NCBI RefSeq assembly: GCF_029227915.1
Contig: NC_079878.1
Coordinates: 12,402,001-12,466,000, forward strand
Origin: Hydractinia symbiolongicarpus
Lineage: Eukaryota; Cnidaria; Hydrozoa; Anthoathecata; Hydractiniidae
Direction of reading: 5' to 3'
Length of the DNA stretch: 64,000 bases
The position numbers were made by a program, and so were the translations under genes. Under the pieces are notes generated by a model that did not search any database, was not told the origin of the DNA, and was given only the letters and a program-made list of their open reading frames with translations. Below are positions 1 to 11,200 of the stretch, piece after piece. Each line of letters begins with the position of its first letter. Position 1 is the stretch's first letter.

Positions 1-597
1 TAAAGCTCGTTGGTCGTCAACAAGACGTGGCTCATTTTTAACACCGCCATTTTGCGATTCCACACGTCTTCCTGTCGCATCAACAGCTTGCAAGTAAATA
101 GGTTCACCGCTTTTCTGTGCAGATGCATGATGACGCTTGTCGGAAGGTTGTCGTTGTTTTGATCGGCTTTCTGATCCTGCTCTTTGTGGTGTTCCTTGTT
201 CCACCACATACTGACTTTTGTCGGAGTTTTGGCGTTGTTTAGATCGGTTTTCTGACACTGCTCTTTGTGGTGTTCCTTGCTCCACCACATATTGACTCTT
301 GTCGGAGTTTTGACGTTGTTTTGGTCGGTTTTCTGAAACTGCTCTTTGTGGTGTTCCTTGTTCCACCACATACGGACTCTTGTCGGAGTTTTGACGTTGT
401 TTTGGTCGGCTTTCTGATCCTGCTCTTTGAGGTGTTCCTTGTTCCGACGCGTTGTAACGAGGGGCTGCTGACACAGATTTTGTACGGATCGGTTCGCCAG
501 TTGCATCGACTGAACGCAGATGTTTAGTACGAGGTTGTGCAGCAGCAGGTTGTTCCTCTTTCCCTTCGGTGGAGGTTGACGTACGGTTTTGTTCACT
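1..597 (-). CDS. Ccdc50: CCDC50 exon 11 (partial), hydrophilic repeat tail
   Basis: This is an open frame of 199 codons with no ATG, entered through the acceptor AG at 598-599 and continuing past base 1. It opens SEQNRTSTSTEGKEEQ and contains two related SVDATGEPI / AVDATGRRV motifs about 135 residues apart, with four 27-residue repeats between them. Composition is Ser, Gln, Arg and Lys rich, with no predicted fold. In vertebrate CCDC50 the corresponding region is also low complexity. Confidence 0.75.
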
Positions 598-3500
598 CTA
601 CAAAAGTTAAAAAACTAATGAATGCGACGCGGCCCAAAGCGACATAATTTCGCGGCGACAAAAATGTTTTTTAAAATTTTTTAAACTTTTTGTCACTGAT
701 GACAGAAGCCCAAGATGGTGAAATAGTAACAACACTCCATGGCTCTGAATGACGGGTTTTTGAGTAGATGACAAAAAGTTATGTCGTCTCAAATTTAGTT
801 CAACAAAACTCAGGCCGACAAAGTATAATGATACTGATAGGACGTAATACTAGAGCACTAGAAAACAACCTCAAAGCTGAAATCTATCAGTACCCAGTTG
901 TAAGGAAGAGAAGTTGATAACTTTCTTTAAATCTATGGTTGGACGGGTAGTTAATAAATTGAAGTGGTAAATTTCTCCGAGTTTTACTGTTGCTCCCCAC
1001 TTTACAATTAGGTTACCTGCTAGTATCTAATTTTTTTATTCTCACCTGCTCACGCTCACGGCGTAATTTTCTCTCAGCTTTCTCTCTTCGATATTCTTCT
1101 GCTTCTTGCTTTTGTAACTTCGCAGCTATTCTCTATACAAGAAAGCTCAGCTTATTCCTGATGTTACAAAATGAGTCAATGTTCAACGAAAGAGGAGGGA
1201 AGATATGAAGTCTTTTTATTTATTTTATAAAGATCAAATTTTAAAAGAACCAAACCCACAAACTGATAACAATAATAAAAAAAACAATCTTCAAAAATTT
1301 ACCCGATCTCGTTCTTCCTCTAACCTCTTTTGTTCCTAAAAATTTATCAGGTTAATTAATTTTAGTATGGCAAAGTGCGGAAAATAAGGTTTACAAAAAA
1401 CAACGCATACCAGCTCAGCTTCTTTGAGTTGTAGTTGTCGAGCTACCTCCTGTCATGAGATAAAAGTTATCGTAAAAGTTAAGAAAAACCAAACGCTTGC
1501 TGCAAGCCCACCTATACAGTAATAATAAACAGTCACCATATATATATGGCCTCTTAGGAATGTTTAAGGTTAAAATGACAACTTGATGCAGAAACCAGAA
1601 AGTAAATTCCACCAAATAAATAACGGCGGTTCAGAGTTCTTTAGACTTGAATAGTGTCCACGTATGAATTAAATTCCGATGCTTTTTCTGATTCGGTTGT
1701 TTTAACAAAAAAACTTTAAGGGACATATTTACAAAACACATCACTAGCAAAAATTATTTGCTATTTCTTCTTCTTTTTTTTCTACCTGTACTTTCTTTTC
1801 AACCTCATATTTCTACACAGCAATTTAGCCATGAAACATATTTGAAAATTATTCCGATCTAACCAATTTATGCTCACCAGCATCAACTAAGGAGCGAAGG
1901 ATTAGGCGAAATAAAGAAAGATTAGGCGAGATAAAAGAGTTTTTATTTCACATTATTCATTCCAGATAAATATTTTAAAAAAATCTACAAAGAAACAGCT
2001 TCTAACTCACCGCATCTTGTAATTCGTGCAAATCCTGTCTTGTTTTCTCGCCCGTTGACGCTCCAACCTCAAAATCAATTTCCCATCCTGGTTTTTGCGA
2101 TGTTTCGACTCCAACATCGACGTCGACTTCGGCAGCTGAAAAACCAAAACTAGTTAAATTTTTTACAATAAAACTTCAAGAACATGCAGCTACGAATATT
2201 GATCCTGATCTTCTCAAGTTATTTAAACATTACTCTGATGAGATAAATTTACGCGGGAGTTTACGCGATTTACGGGTTTTCTCGCAGAATGCTTTGGCGC
2301 CATTCGCGCTCGCGAACTTTTGTTAATTTCGCCATTCGCAAAATTTACGCAAAAAAATTTATTTTAAAACCTTGTTCTTAGCTAAATTTAGGGATAAGCC
2401 ATCGTGTTTGCCTAACTTCACCCTTGACTCCGTTTGTACTTTGTTGATATCTCTAAATAACAGAAATAATTTTGAAAGCTGACATTGTGCCAGCTTAAAC
2501 TGGAGAGTCATCAGCCCTCGACTTCATACCCAGGTCTGAGAAATTTGATCCTAATCAGATTTATCAGGGGAATCGTCATCTCTGCATAAACCACGTGTCA
2601 ACATCGACAAGTCCTAAAGTTCATGTGCGAACATTGACAAGTCCAAAGTCCATGTGTGAACATTGAAAAACCCTAAAGTTCACATGTGAGCATTGACAAG
2701 TCCTAACTCCATATGTCAACATTAACAAGTCCTAAGTCCAAGTGCTAAGATTGACAAGTCCTAAGTCAATGTACGAGCACTGACTCCCTTAAATTTAAGA
2801 TTCTAAAAAAGCTTAGATACTTCTAGAAAGTTTTATGCAAGACAACATAGTGTTTACTTCAATCTCCAGAAAAAAAAGGACAACAAAAATCCAAGTAAAA
2901 TATTTATTCGAAAAAATATCCACGTTATGATACCCCTACAACTTAAACATACACATGCACAATTCTTGTGGAATAACCTCTTTGGCAGGGTTTTTTTACT
3001 ATTGTTTTTTGTAATCGTACCTGTATACAGTGTTGCAACTGCTATTAATTTTATTTTTCCAACTTTTTTTTCTGGAAAAATACTGTTTAAAAATCTAAAA
3101 ACGATGTAATTTATTTGTTAGAATAACTGTTTAGTTTAAAAACGCAAACTGAGATTTTATACCTTTCAGTTTGTCATAAAAATGGAATTATATATTGTTA
3201 GTTAGCCTGCCTAAAATTTGCTTTATTTTTAAAAAAACAACAGAAAATACCGCAAATTTACAAATGATTGAGAAATCAAAACACAGCACTAACACAACAT
3301 TAAAACAAAATTTTTAAATCATAATGTAAATTATTTTCTTAAAATTTAATACCCGTGTAAACCTCTGTCTGTCTGTCACGCAAAATGGTAACCGCAGTAG
3401 CGAGACACACACAATGTGGTATAAAAAGGAGAGGCGAAACTGTGAATTTTTCCATGAGCCACCAACTAGTTTTTTTTAGTTTTTGGGCAAATAATTATCC

Positions 3501-6500
3501 CACATTTATCTTCCAGTGTTCCAACCAAAAATGAAAAAAGCCCTACGTATATCCACATCCTTTCTAGACAGTGACAACACTGTATATAGCGACAACAAAC
3601 CTTGATTTTTGAACGTGCTTCACCTTACCTACCCAATGCAATTATCCCATATGAAGTTGCTTTACAGCACAAAGAAATCTCACCTTTAGCGTCCAAGTCT
3701 CTCTGTAGTTTGGCAGCAGCTGCTCTGTCTTGTGCAATTCTTCGTTCTAATCTGCGCTTTCTTTCTAGTTCCAGTTTCTCTTTTTCTTTTGCTTCCAGAT
3801 AGCGTGCAAACTCCTGCAGAATAAGTTTACCATTAAATACAAAAAAAAATAATTACCTGTAGCATTAATTTTCTAGCCTGGAGAACATCGCTTATTTTTT
3901 TTAACAATTTCTTTGCCATTTTTAATTATAATTTTCGAAGGTTGGAAGCACATATACGCAATAAGTCAATGTAAAAGACAACCTAACAATGGTAGTTCTG
4001 AATATTTTAATCTATGGAAGGTCTTTCTATTAAAAAATTTACAAGACATCATCTTTATAAAACAATATATCATAGCTAGACAGTTTTTGAAATATTTATA
4101 TTAAAAGGTTTTAAAGGTTTTAAATGATGGATGACTTTGATTTTTAGGGTTTCAAGATTTTAAAGGTCTGGAAGAAATTTTGTTTAATAAAGAATAATGA
4201 ATATCCTCGATACTGCAAGGCAGAAGTTTTGTGATGTGATAGTAACCGTATTACACAAAATGTACACTTGTTATTAACGCAAATCATGTGAATTAACGTT
4301 ATCATAAACCATGCCTAATTTCTATCCTGCGTTAATTTCCCCGAATTTATTTCCTGCTGTTTTAAGTCTTATAACACTGCAAAAACATGCAATTTCACCC
4401 TAATTTATTCAACCATAACCTTTTTCGCGGGAAAATAACATTCCAAGGAAAACGCTATGCAAAGGCAAAACAATAGCATGCAATCTATATTATAATACCC
4501 GTATACGTCTGTCTGTCCGTCCGTCTGTCACGCAAAATGGTAGCTTAGCTGCGCAGGTAGCAAGACGCACGCAATGCGGTATAAAAAGGACGGGCGAGCC
4601 CTTAGATTTTTCCACAAGCTAACGACTAGTATATATAATATATAGACTATAATACATAAGATACTCATTACAGACCAATGAATAATCTTTATTTTAGCCA
4701 ATAACTTGAAGGCCATCTTTAACTTAATTGTTTTTAAAAGTTGACCACAATTTTCCTGGCATTTCTGACATTTTTTAATTTTCTTCCTATAGTTGTGACT
4801 GATGAACTGACTATTTAAGGGGGAAAAAAGCAATATAAAGTTCCTTTAAAATCTCCCTGAGGTCATCCGCATACTCTACTTTCATAGGATATTTGACTTC
4901 CTAAACATTGGCTTTACATATGGATAGTTTTTCAATATCGGACCAAACAATTTTAACTTTGATGTTATCTCCAGTCCACCTTGTATTAAGGAAGACGGTC
5001 TCGCTTTGGTATTATCAATGGTAGCTTAGAATTTAACTCCTTCTTGTTTCTTGTGCTGCACACTAAGCTGATCTAGAAACTACCATCAATGATAATATTC
5101 TTCCAAACAGCTGGGGGCTGGGATAAATCATCATGTAGTCAAAAGAGCATTGATAAGATAAACTGATAATAAATGCTGATGAGCTCCTTTTAACCCCTTC
5201 GAGAAAGTCCTAGTTCCACACTAGCACTTTCCAAAACACTGAAAAGTTCTTCCAAAAGGACTAAAAAAGTATCTTATATAGGATGCTTTTAAAGTTTAGT
5301 CCACCCCAAAGTTTTGCATGCTCTTTTGAGTTAATGGTGTTGAAACTGTTATACTGCCAAAAATGACATATTTATTACAACTGTTGGATCTAACAACAAA
5401 TGAAAGTTTGAAGAAGTCTGAGAAAAAGGATTCAATGAGCAATTAACCTTTATGAAAATGCAAGTCCTTAAATAAGATCCTGATTATGATGTAACCACTA
5501 TAAAAATTGCTGTAGGAATAAGTAAAGCTTCTGATAACACAGGGTCAACATGCAATGTAATTTTAAACTCTTTTTATTTCAAAAAATGATTGGTTTCAAA
5601 TCAGAATTCTTTCTTCCTATATTTCTTTTTTTGTAAACTTTGGCTTTGATCCTTGTTAATTTTCACCATTTTACAAGTTTATCTGCAGGGTGCTTTTTGT
5701 TTAATAAAGTACCTTTTTCCACCATCTTTCTAACAATATCTTGTCAAAAAATTGTTAGCAACTAAGACAAACGTACCTCGTCTTGCATTTCAGTTGCAGT
5801 TTTTCTTTGAGCTTCAAATTCCAACTAAATTTTTTGAAATGAATGTTAAAAAGGTTATAACTGGTACCAAGTGCTCTCCTCCATGAGTGCACATTATTCT
5901 CGTACGAGACCAGCAAATGCGAGAACAGCAATAAAAAAATACAAACCAGCACGACATTTACTTTAATAGACTTTCTTAGAAGGCACCAAAATTAAAAAAA
6001 CAGCAGCCCATTTCATACCCCTTTATTTTTTGGGCATTGGTTGTTCAGAAAAAAGTAGAATGCTCAGAGAGCTTGAGAACAAACAAAGCACACACAAGCA
6101 TTTTTTAACCCCTTCTTTATTCTTAACATAAAAAACCATGACAATAATCAAAATGAAATTTGTGTTGACACCCCTCACAAACTTACTTCTTCTTTTAATC
6201 TTCGATTAACTTCTTGAGCAATGAAGCCATCATCTACACAACTGTTACACATGAACGAAACAAACGTTTACATAGAATATATGCACACTTGAGAAACATG
6301 GCTTGACAGAAAGAAGGATCTCCCACGGCTCATTTAAAAATGTTTCTGTTAATTATTTAGATTTTAGGGACAATTTTAGGGAGCTATTAAAATGTTTTTG
6401 TTGTTTTCTTTCTTTTAGCAGGGAAGGAGATTTTTTTGTAGAATTCTTTAATATATTAAATAAATTTCATAAAAAGAAAGTTACAAATTTAGAAGTCCTG

Positions 6501-8200
6501 GGCACTACCCTTAACAATCCCATATCAAGCAATGCTTCATCAGCACAAAATAATGCTGATAAACTTACATTTTCATCTAAACGATGTTGAAATTCTTGTG
6601 CTAACCATGCATCATCTTTACAACTAAATCAACGAAACTTTATTCTACAGGTGCAACTTACTGGATGTGCTGTACATATATGTATTAGTGCAAGTATTTT
6701 TTGTTTTAATCTGTTATTGTGTATTACTTATATGTGCTACTGTGTTATATGTCTGTTTTTGTTACGTGTTGTGTCTGCGTTATGTATAACGTACATCAAC
6801 TTCTGTTATGTGTCATGTGGTAGGTTGCATGTTATAATATAGTACCTTGCTGCTACGTCACAGTTGATGGTTATATCATATGTATAAAACAAACAATATT
6901 AGTGTATGTTAGTTGTGTTGTTTTACATTTGTGTTGTATGTGCTAGCAAGTGGTGTGCTTCGTAAATTTGTTGTTAAGATGTCACAGTGGTTTCAGGAAT
7001 GTTAAGGTTTGTCGATATGTTTTGTTTATAGTACTTGCAAAAAGCAACGTATATGTTCTTCCCTTTTTTCAGTTTTTGGTTCTAAGGGTTGGTGAAGTAA
7101 ACAAAAGTTCTAAATCAGTTTTTATTGCAGAGCAGAACTTTAAAATTAAATAAAACCACAAGTAAACAAATGTGGAATAAAAGACAAACACATATCACAA
7201 CATAACATTATGTTTGACTTTAGTGATTGCTTCACAAAATAATTCTTTGGCTTAAATATTGTTGATAAATGGGCTACACAAGATTTAAATAACACTTTTA
7301 TATATCAACCAAAAAATTAGGTTTGTTCAATGTGATGTAAAACCTAGAAACTATGGAAAAGAAGGCAAGCTCATACAGTCTTTTTAGTTCTGACTTCGAG
7401 AGAAGACCAGAATCTTCAACTTCACGCAAATAAATTGATTTTGCTGTTTTGATATCAATTTGTCCTCTGTGTCTTTCATCTTTATTTTTTCCATAATGGA
7501 ACTCAACTAAAACAAGATATATATGTATATATTGATCACTAACACACTTCTTTTCTCATAAAATGTATAAAATAGCACATTAGCAATTTAAAAAAAAATC
7601 TGTTTGGTAATATTAGTATGCTTTATTTATATATTTGGTTAAAACTTCACAAAACCAACTGATTAATTAAAAGGACAAGTAAAATTCTGAAACTTACATT
7701 CTTCATGTTGGAGTTTATCTGCAAGAACCTCATCCTCTCTTACACGATACTCACCAGCAACTAAAATACAACCCACAAAGCATAGTTATTATAACAATAA
7801 TTTTGCACATATATTAGTTTTAACAGGTTTTAAAACACAAATTTATACAATGTGGCTAAGCTTATAACTCTATTAATGAGTAATACATCAAATTGGCAAA
7901 AAATAAGGGTTTGAAAACAGAAATTTGTTGCTATAAATAGTAGCATGCTGGGTTTAGTCATGATTCAGAGAACTGGAGTAATAGATGGCTGACACAATGG
8001 TATAACGAAGAGTTAAAAGAAGTGTGTAATACAAGATAATACATAACTTTCATTCATAGCGAAACACAAAATTCACCTTTTTCCACATGTTTCCTTCCTC
8101 TTAGATCAGGTGGTTCATATATTAAAGGCTTTTCAGGTTCTTTATGTTCACTTGAAACTTTTTGACCACTATTAGTTGCTGATGAATTTTTTGATGCCAT
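1..8200 (-). CDS. Ccdc50: CCDC50 (Ymer) orthologue, 11 coding exons, 3' end beyond window
   Basis: I read an ATG at 8198-8200 and coding exons 8200-8077, 7760-7698, 7506-7377, then 6623-6569 or 6241-6187, then 5824-5777, 3813-3684, 2135-2011, 1449-1411, 1335-1303, 1132-1046 and 597-1. All have GT/AG borders and matching phases, giving 477 residues to the edge. The block LADKLQHEEFEFH, an AK..., then DDxxxAQExxxRL followed by EFEAQRK, follows the order and spacing of the CCDC50 N-terminal domain. The rest is charged helix (exons 5-10) and a repeat-rich tail. In vertebrates CCDC50 is a cytosolic, tyrosine-phosphorylated, ubiquitin-binding adaptor that modulates EGF receptor down-regulation and NF-kB signalling; the role here is inferred from homology. 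The known human isoforms are roughly 300 and 480 residues, so this copy is at least as long as the longer one. The nearest neighbour, GIGYF, is divergent. No stop or frameshift was seen. Confidence 0.85.
130..453 (-). repeat. Ccdc50: Four 81-bp in-frame coding repeats
   Basis: The YVVEQ-coding triplets recur at exact 81-base spacing (positions 372, 291 and 210, with a diverged copy starting at 453). Each unit encodes about YVVEQGTPQRAVSENR plus KQRQNSDKSQ, 27 residues. The middle two units are nearly identical while the outer two have AGSES in place of AVSEN, so expansion was probably recent and from the centre. Confidence 0.85.
1046..5824 (-). CDS. Ccdc50: CCDC50 exons 5-10: charged coiled-coil region
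   Basis: Exons 5824-5777, 3813-3684, 2135-2011, 1449-1411, 1335-1303 and 1132-1046 are all in phase. They encode long Glu/Lys/Arg/Gln helices such as EFARYLEAKEKEKLELERK, EVARQLQLKEAEL and EQKRLEEERDR. Exon 7 is different: an acidic, Gly/Trp-containing linker (AEVDVDVGVETSQKPGWEID) that breaks the helix. Several exons are very short (33-48 bp), which is why they do not appear as open frames of notable length. Confidence 0.75.
2595..2785. repeat. ~30-bp minisatellite in a CCDC50 intron
   Basis: About six degenerate copies contain the core attgacaagtcctaa, starting near 2604, 2634, 2664, 2694, 2723 and 2752. Spacing is 28-31 bases. It lies in the intron between exons 6 and 7. No coding or RNA signal was seen. 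Confidence 0.7.
3347..3475 (+). repeat. Dispersed repeat, copy 1
   Basis: The block runs from taatacccg through ctgtctgtctgtcacgcaaa, a ggtataaaaagga motif, and a Pu-rich end with ccaactagt. A second copy in the same orientation is at 4491-4635. It is intronic, without coding capacity, and is probably a short non-autonomous element. Confidence 0.6.
4491..4635 (+). repeat. Dispersed repeat, copy 2
   Basis: This copy has the same order of motifs as 3347-3475 (taatacccg, tctgtctgtc, cacgcaaaatggta, ggtataaaaagga, tttttccac, actagt). Divergence between the copies is clear but moderate. A related fragment in reverse orientation (agacagacagacgacgg, then tattattatagaga) is at 59934-59972. Confidence 0.6.
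6187..6241 (-). CDS. Ccdc50: CCDC50 exon 4B (alternative copy)
   Basis: This 55-bp exon has an AG acceptor at 6242-6243 and a gtaagt donor at 6181-6186. It encodes CVDDGFIAQEVNRRLKEE. Both ends have the same phase as exon 4A, so joining 4A to 4B would shift the frame (55 is not a multiple of 3). Either exon alone links exon 3 to exon 5 in frame. The pair is therefore best read as mutually exclusive exons that arose by tandem duplication. Confidence 0.8.
6569..6623 (-). CDS. Ccdc50: CCDC50 exon 4A (alternative copy)
   Basis: This 55-bp exon has an AG acceptor at 6624-6625 and a gtaag donor at 6564-6568. It encodes CKDDAWLAQEFQHRLDEN once joined to the CT left by exon 3. It begins one base into a codon and ends in phase 0. 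It has the same length, phase and motif as the copy at 6187-6241. The motif (acidic pair, Ala-Gln-Glu, Arg-Leu) falls at the place of the first ubiquitin-binding-type helix (DCEIAQEIQEKL) of vertebrate CCDC50. Confidence 0.8.
7377..8200 (-). CDS. Ccdc50: CCDC50 exons 1-3: N-terminal domain
   Basis: Exon 1 (8200-8077) encodes a Ser/Lys-rich start, MASKNSSATNSG, and ends in phase 1. Exon 2 (7760-7698) and exon 3 (7506-7377) encode VREDEVLADKLQHEEF and then a basic helix with GQIDIKTAK. This matches the CCDC50 N-terminal family in the LQxxE(F/I)E-H and D(I/L)xxAK positions. Exon 3 ends with two bases (CT) that are completed by the first base of whichever exon 4 copy is used. The ATG is chosen because it is the first in frame and follows stop-rich AT sequence. 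Confidence 0.85.
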
Positions 8201-11200
8201 TCTGACTCAGTACATTTATTTATTTTGACTAAATCGGAATGAATTTGTTATTATAACATAAAAAATTATAAGGTAAAAGGTAATTTTTAAAAGCTTTTTA
8301 ATTTCCATGCACATAACCTCATGTCCAAAAAATTAAAAAGGTCAAAAAATATAAGCTAATGAAAAACTTAAACTAAAAACTAAAATCTAATATTTCTTTT
8401 AATCCTGCACTATATATTGAACTATTTTATTCATTATCAACAACTCATTAAAATACCTTTGGCAAACTTCTATGCTCTCTCATTACCATAAGATTCAGTT
8501 TGCATCCTTTTCCTATGCTTGAACTGATTAGAAATTTTACATTACATGGCTAACTTTCAACCTGATCTAGGCTAGTTTCGATCTTTTCTCAAAATTTACT
8601 GCTATGAATGATCTCTGAAATTGCAACACAATGTCTCTCCAGGTGAACTTCCAAACTTTTTTCTTCATTCTCTAAACTTTAAACATTATAAAAAATTTAT
8701 TATACTCCAATGCCAAGCATGAATAATAGGTCAATAAAGCAATGTTTTTCACATTAATTTTTAACTTGAAAATAAAGAGAATGTTGACAAGTTATAAAAC
8801 GAATAAGACATCAGAACAGTATGAGTACAAATAAATTTCCTAGTTTTTTAAAAGCATGCTCTGATAATAATTAATTATGTATAGGTTTATTATCATAACC
8901 GAAAGGAATTAAAACTTGACACAACATAATCTGACAGGCAAATTTTAACATTTAGATGGCAAAACACTGCTTTAAATATACAACACACGACAGAACTACA
9001 AACTTCTTAGCATACACTGCCAACGAAACCAGCCCTGCAAACTTAAAAACCTTCACAATGAAACAAATACAAATCATTAGATGTTTCTATGACAAATCTA
9101 TTCTGCATTACAAAAAAATACATCCACTACAATAGCTTCTGAAATTTTAGCTAATTTACAAAAGATTGAGGTTTTATTGTGATTATGATAAAATTAAAAA
9201 AACAAAAACATATCTTATCAGCATCAACACTGTACACACACAGTCATCTAATTACTTCCAAGAGGTACATACATGGCAACCAATATTATTTATTAGTAGT
9301 AGTAGTTGTTGATAACCCAAAATGTCAAAGCAATTTTCACATTTTCTACACATTGATAAATATGTTTATCCATTATATGACAAAACTTAAATCCATATCT
9401 GTGAAAATTATATTTTTACAATATCAAAGACAGTAATAAATTCAACAAGGATGACCAGATGTATAAATTTTAATAACAAGAAATACTTACAAGGGAAGAA
9501 TCCCTTCCCTGAAAGGATCAACTAGGTAAGCAGGGCTGGCAATTTGCTCACTAGACTCTAAATTTCTTGTTACAACAGTTTGACATTTGCAGAAGTAACA
9601 AATAATTTCTGTGTAAGTGTACATTACTAAATTATTAAATTTAATTGTGTGCAACTATAACAGTAAAGTTCAATTCCTGGTATTATATCTTTGTTAAAAC
9701 TCGTGAATATATATATCCACTTAGACAAAAAAACATTGATTGCATGAAATTTAATAAAGTCAGCAGTTACTTTTTTGAACAATTGCTTCTATTATTTAGA
9801 GTTCAAAAAGCAGATCAAGAAATTGTATAGGATGAGCAGTTACAGAAACATTGATGTTAAAAAGTTTTTTGATAACATCATTAACCTGACAATCCCAGAA
9901 CAGCTGTGCTAACCCAGCTTTCGGGAATTGGGTTGATTTTAGTCTCACGTGGTCCCTGGTTATTTCCACCTGTTTACAACTTACTCAACCTCGAAATATT
10001 AAGTGCAATGCAATAGCCTCTAAATCTTACATCAAAAAATCTAACTAATAGGAATCTTTTGGCAATGTCTAAGAAAAAAAGGCTTTTACAGACACAAGAA
10101 TCTGTGTATAAAATAAAAGACGCTATTAAAATGGCCCATGGAGAAATCCACATAATTCAGAAGAAATTAACGTTTAGACAACCTTTTTGTCGGCATCAAA
10201 AGAAAATAAACATATTTACCTTGTCTGTTTCAGACAGACAGAGAAACACAACTTGAGTGTTAGTAAATAGATAGTTCCACAACAGATATAGTAATGCATA
10301 AAAGGCAAGTTTGCAAAGATATTAGTTAGGCACAAGTTGCAAACATAAGTCAATGTGCATGAAATTTTATTTTAAAAATATGATCTAAGAATTTGTGCAA
10401 TGTTTAAATTGTTAGATAATATTGAAAGATATTTGTTCTTTGTGGCTTTGACTAAATAATTTGTGTTTTTTTTTCACATTCACAAGCCTCTCAATCAGAC
10501 CTTACATGATTATGTACCTGCTAACGTTACTTAAGGTAAACTTTCTTCATGTATGTACATTATTTTGTGTTAACAGACAGACAAAAAATGCATAAGAGAA
10601 ATATGTACTATAGGCAAATTTCTGTGGACTTTTTCATGAGTTATATTGACTAGCTTACTTTTTTTTTAAATTGTGGTTCTATGTAGCTAAAGTTTATTAA
10701 ACATAGAGATTGTTAAAATAATATTTAAGTTTTCTTGGCATAAATATAAACACTGAATTATCATAGATTATCTGTAACAACAATAGGAAGATCTGGTGGT
10801 TTATTATCCCTTTTATCTTAGCAACAGTGTACACAAGAAAATAAGTTGCAAAAAGTGGGAGTACATAGTAGTTTTTTTCTTCATTTTTTCATTCCTTTTT
10901 CAAAATTTTTAAAACAATTAACGCCTGGGTAATAAAACCCAGCAGTTATACCTATTCAATATTCTCAATGTGATATAAAAATGGCATATAATAATGAATA
11001 AATTTTCTGAGGTAGTGATAAGAAGCTCGTATTTTATCTATGTTAGGACGAATAGTATGGTATGGGAAAACCCTTTCATACTAAAAATTATTAATTTTTA
11101 TTTTATTGTCATTAATTTAGGTATGGTGGCCACAATTATTTCCAATAATTGTGAAAGAAACGTACTTATTTTAATTTTTTTAATTGTACATGATGTATAA

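Noticed and set aside
267-527. Plus-strand repeated frame with SCRSFDVVLVGF units
   Set aside because: It is the antisense of the four 81-bp CCDC50 repeats.
2560-2790. CRISPR-like array
   Set aside because: The ~30-base units are contiguous and degenerate with no unique spacers; this is a eukaryotic intronic minisatellite.
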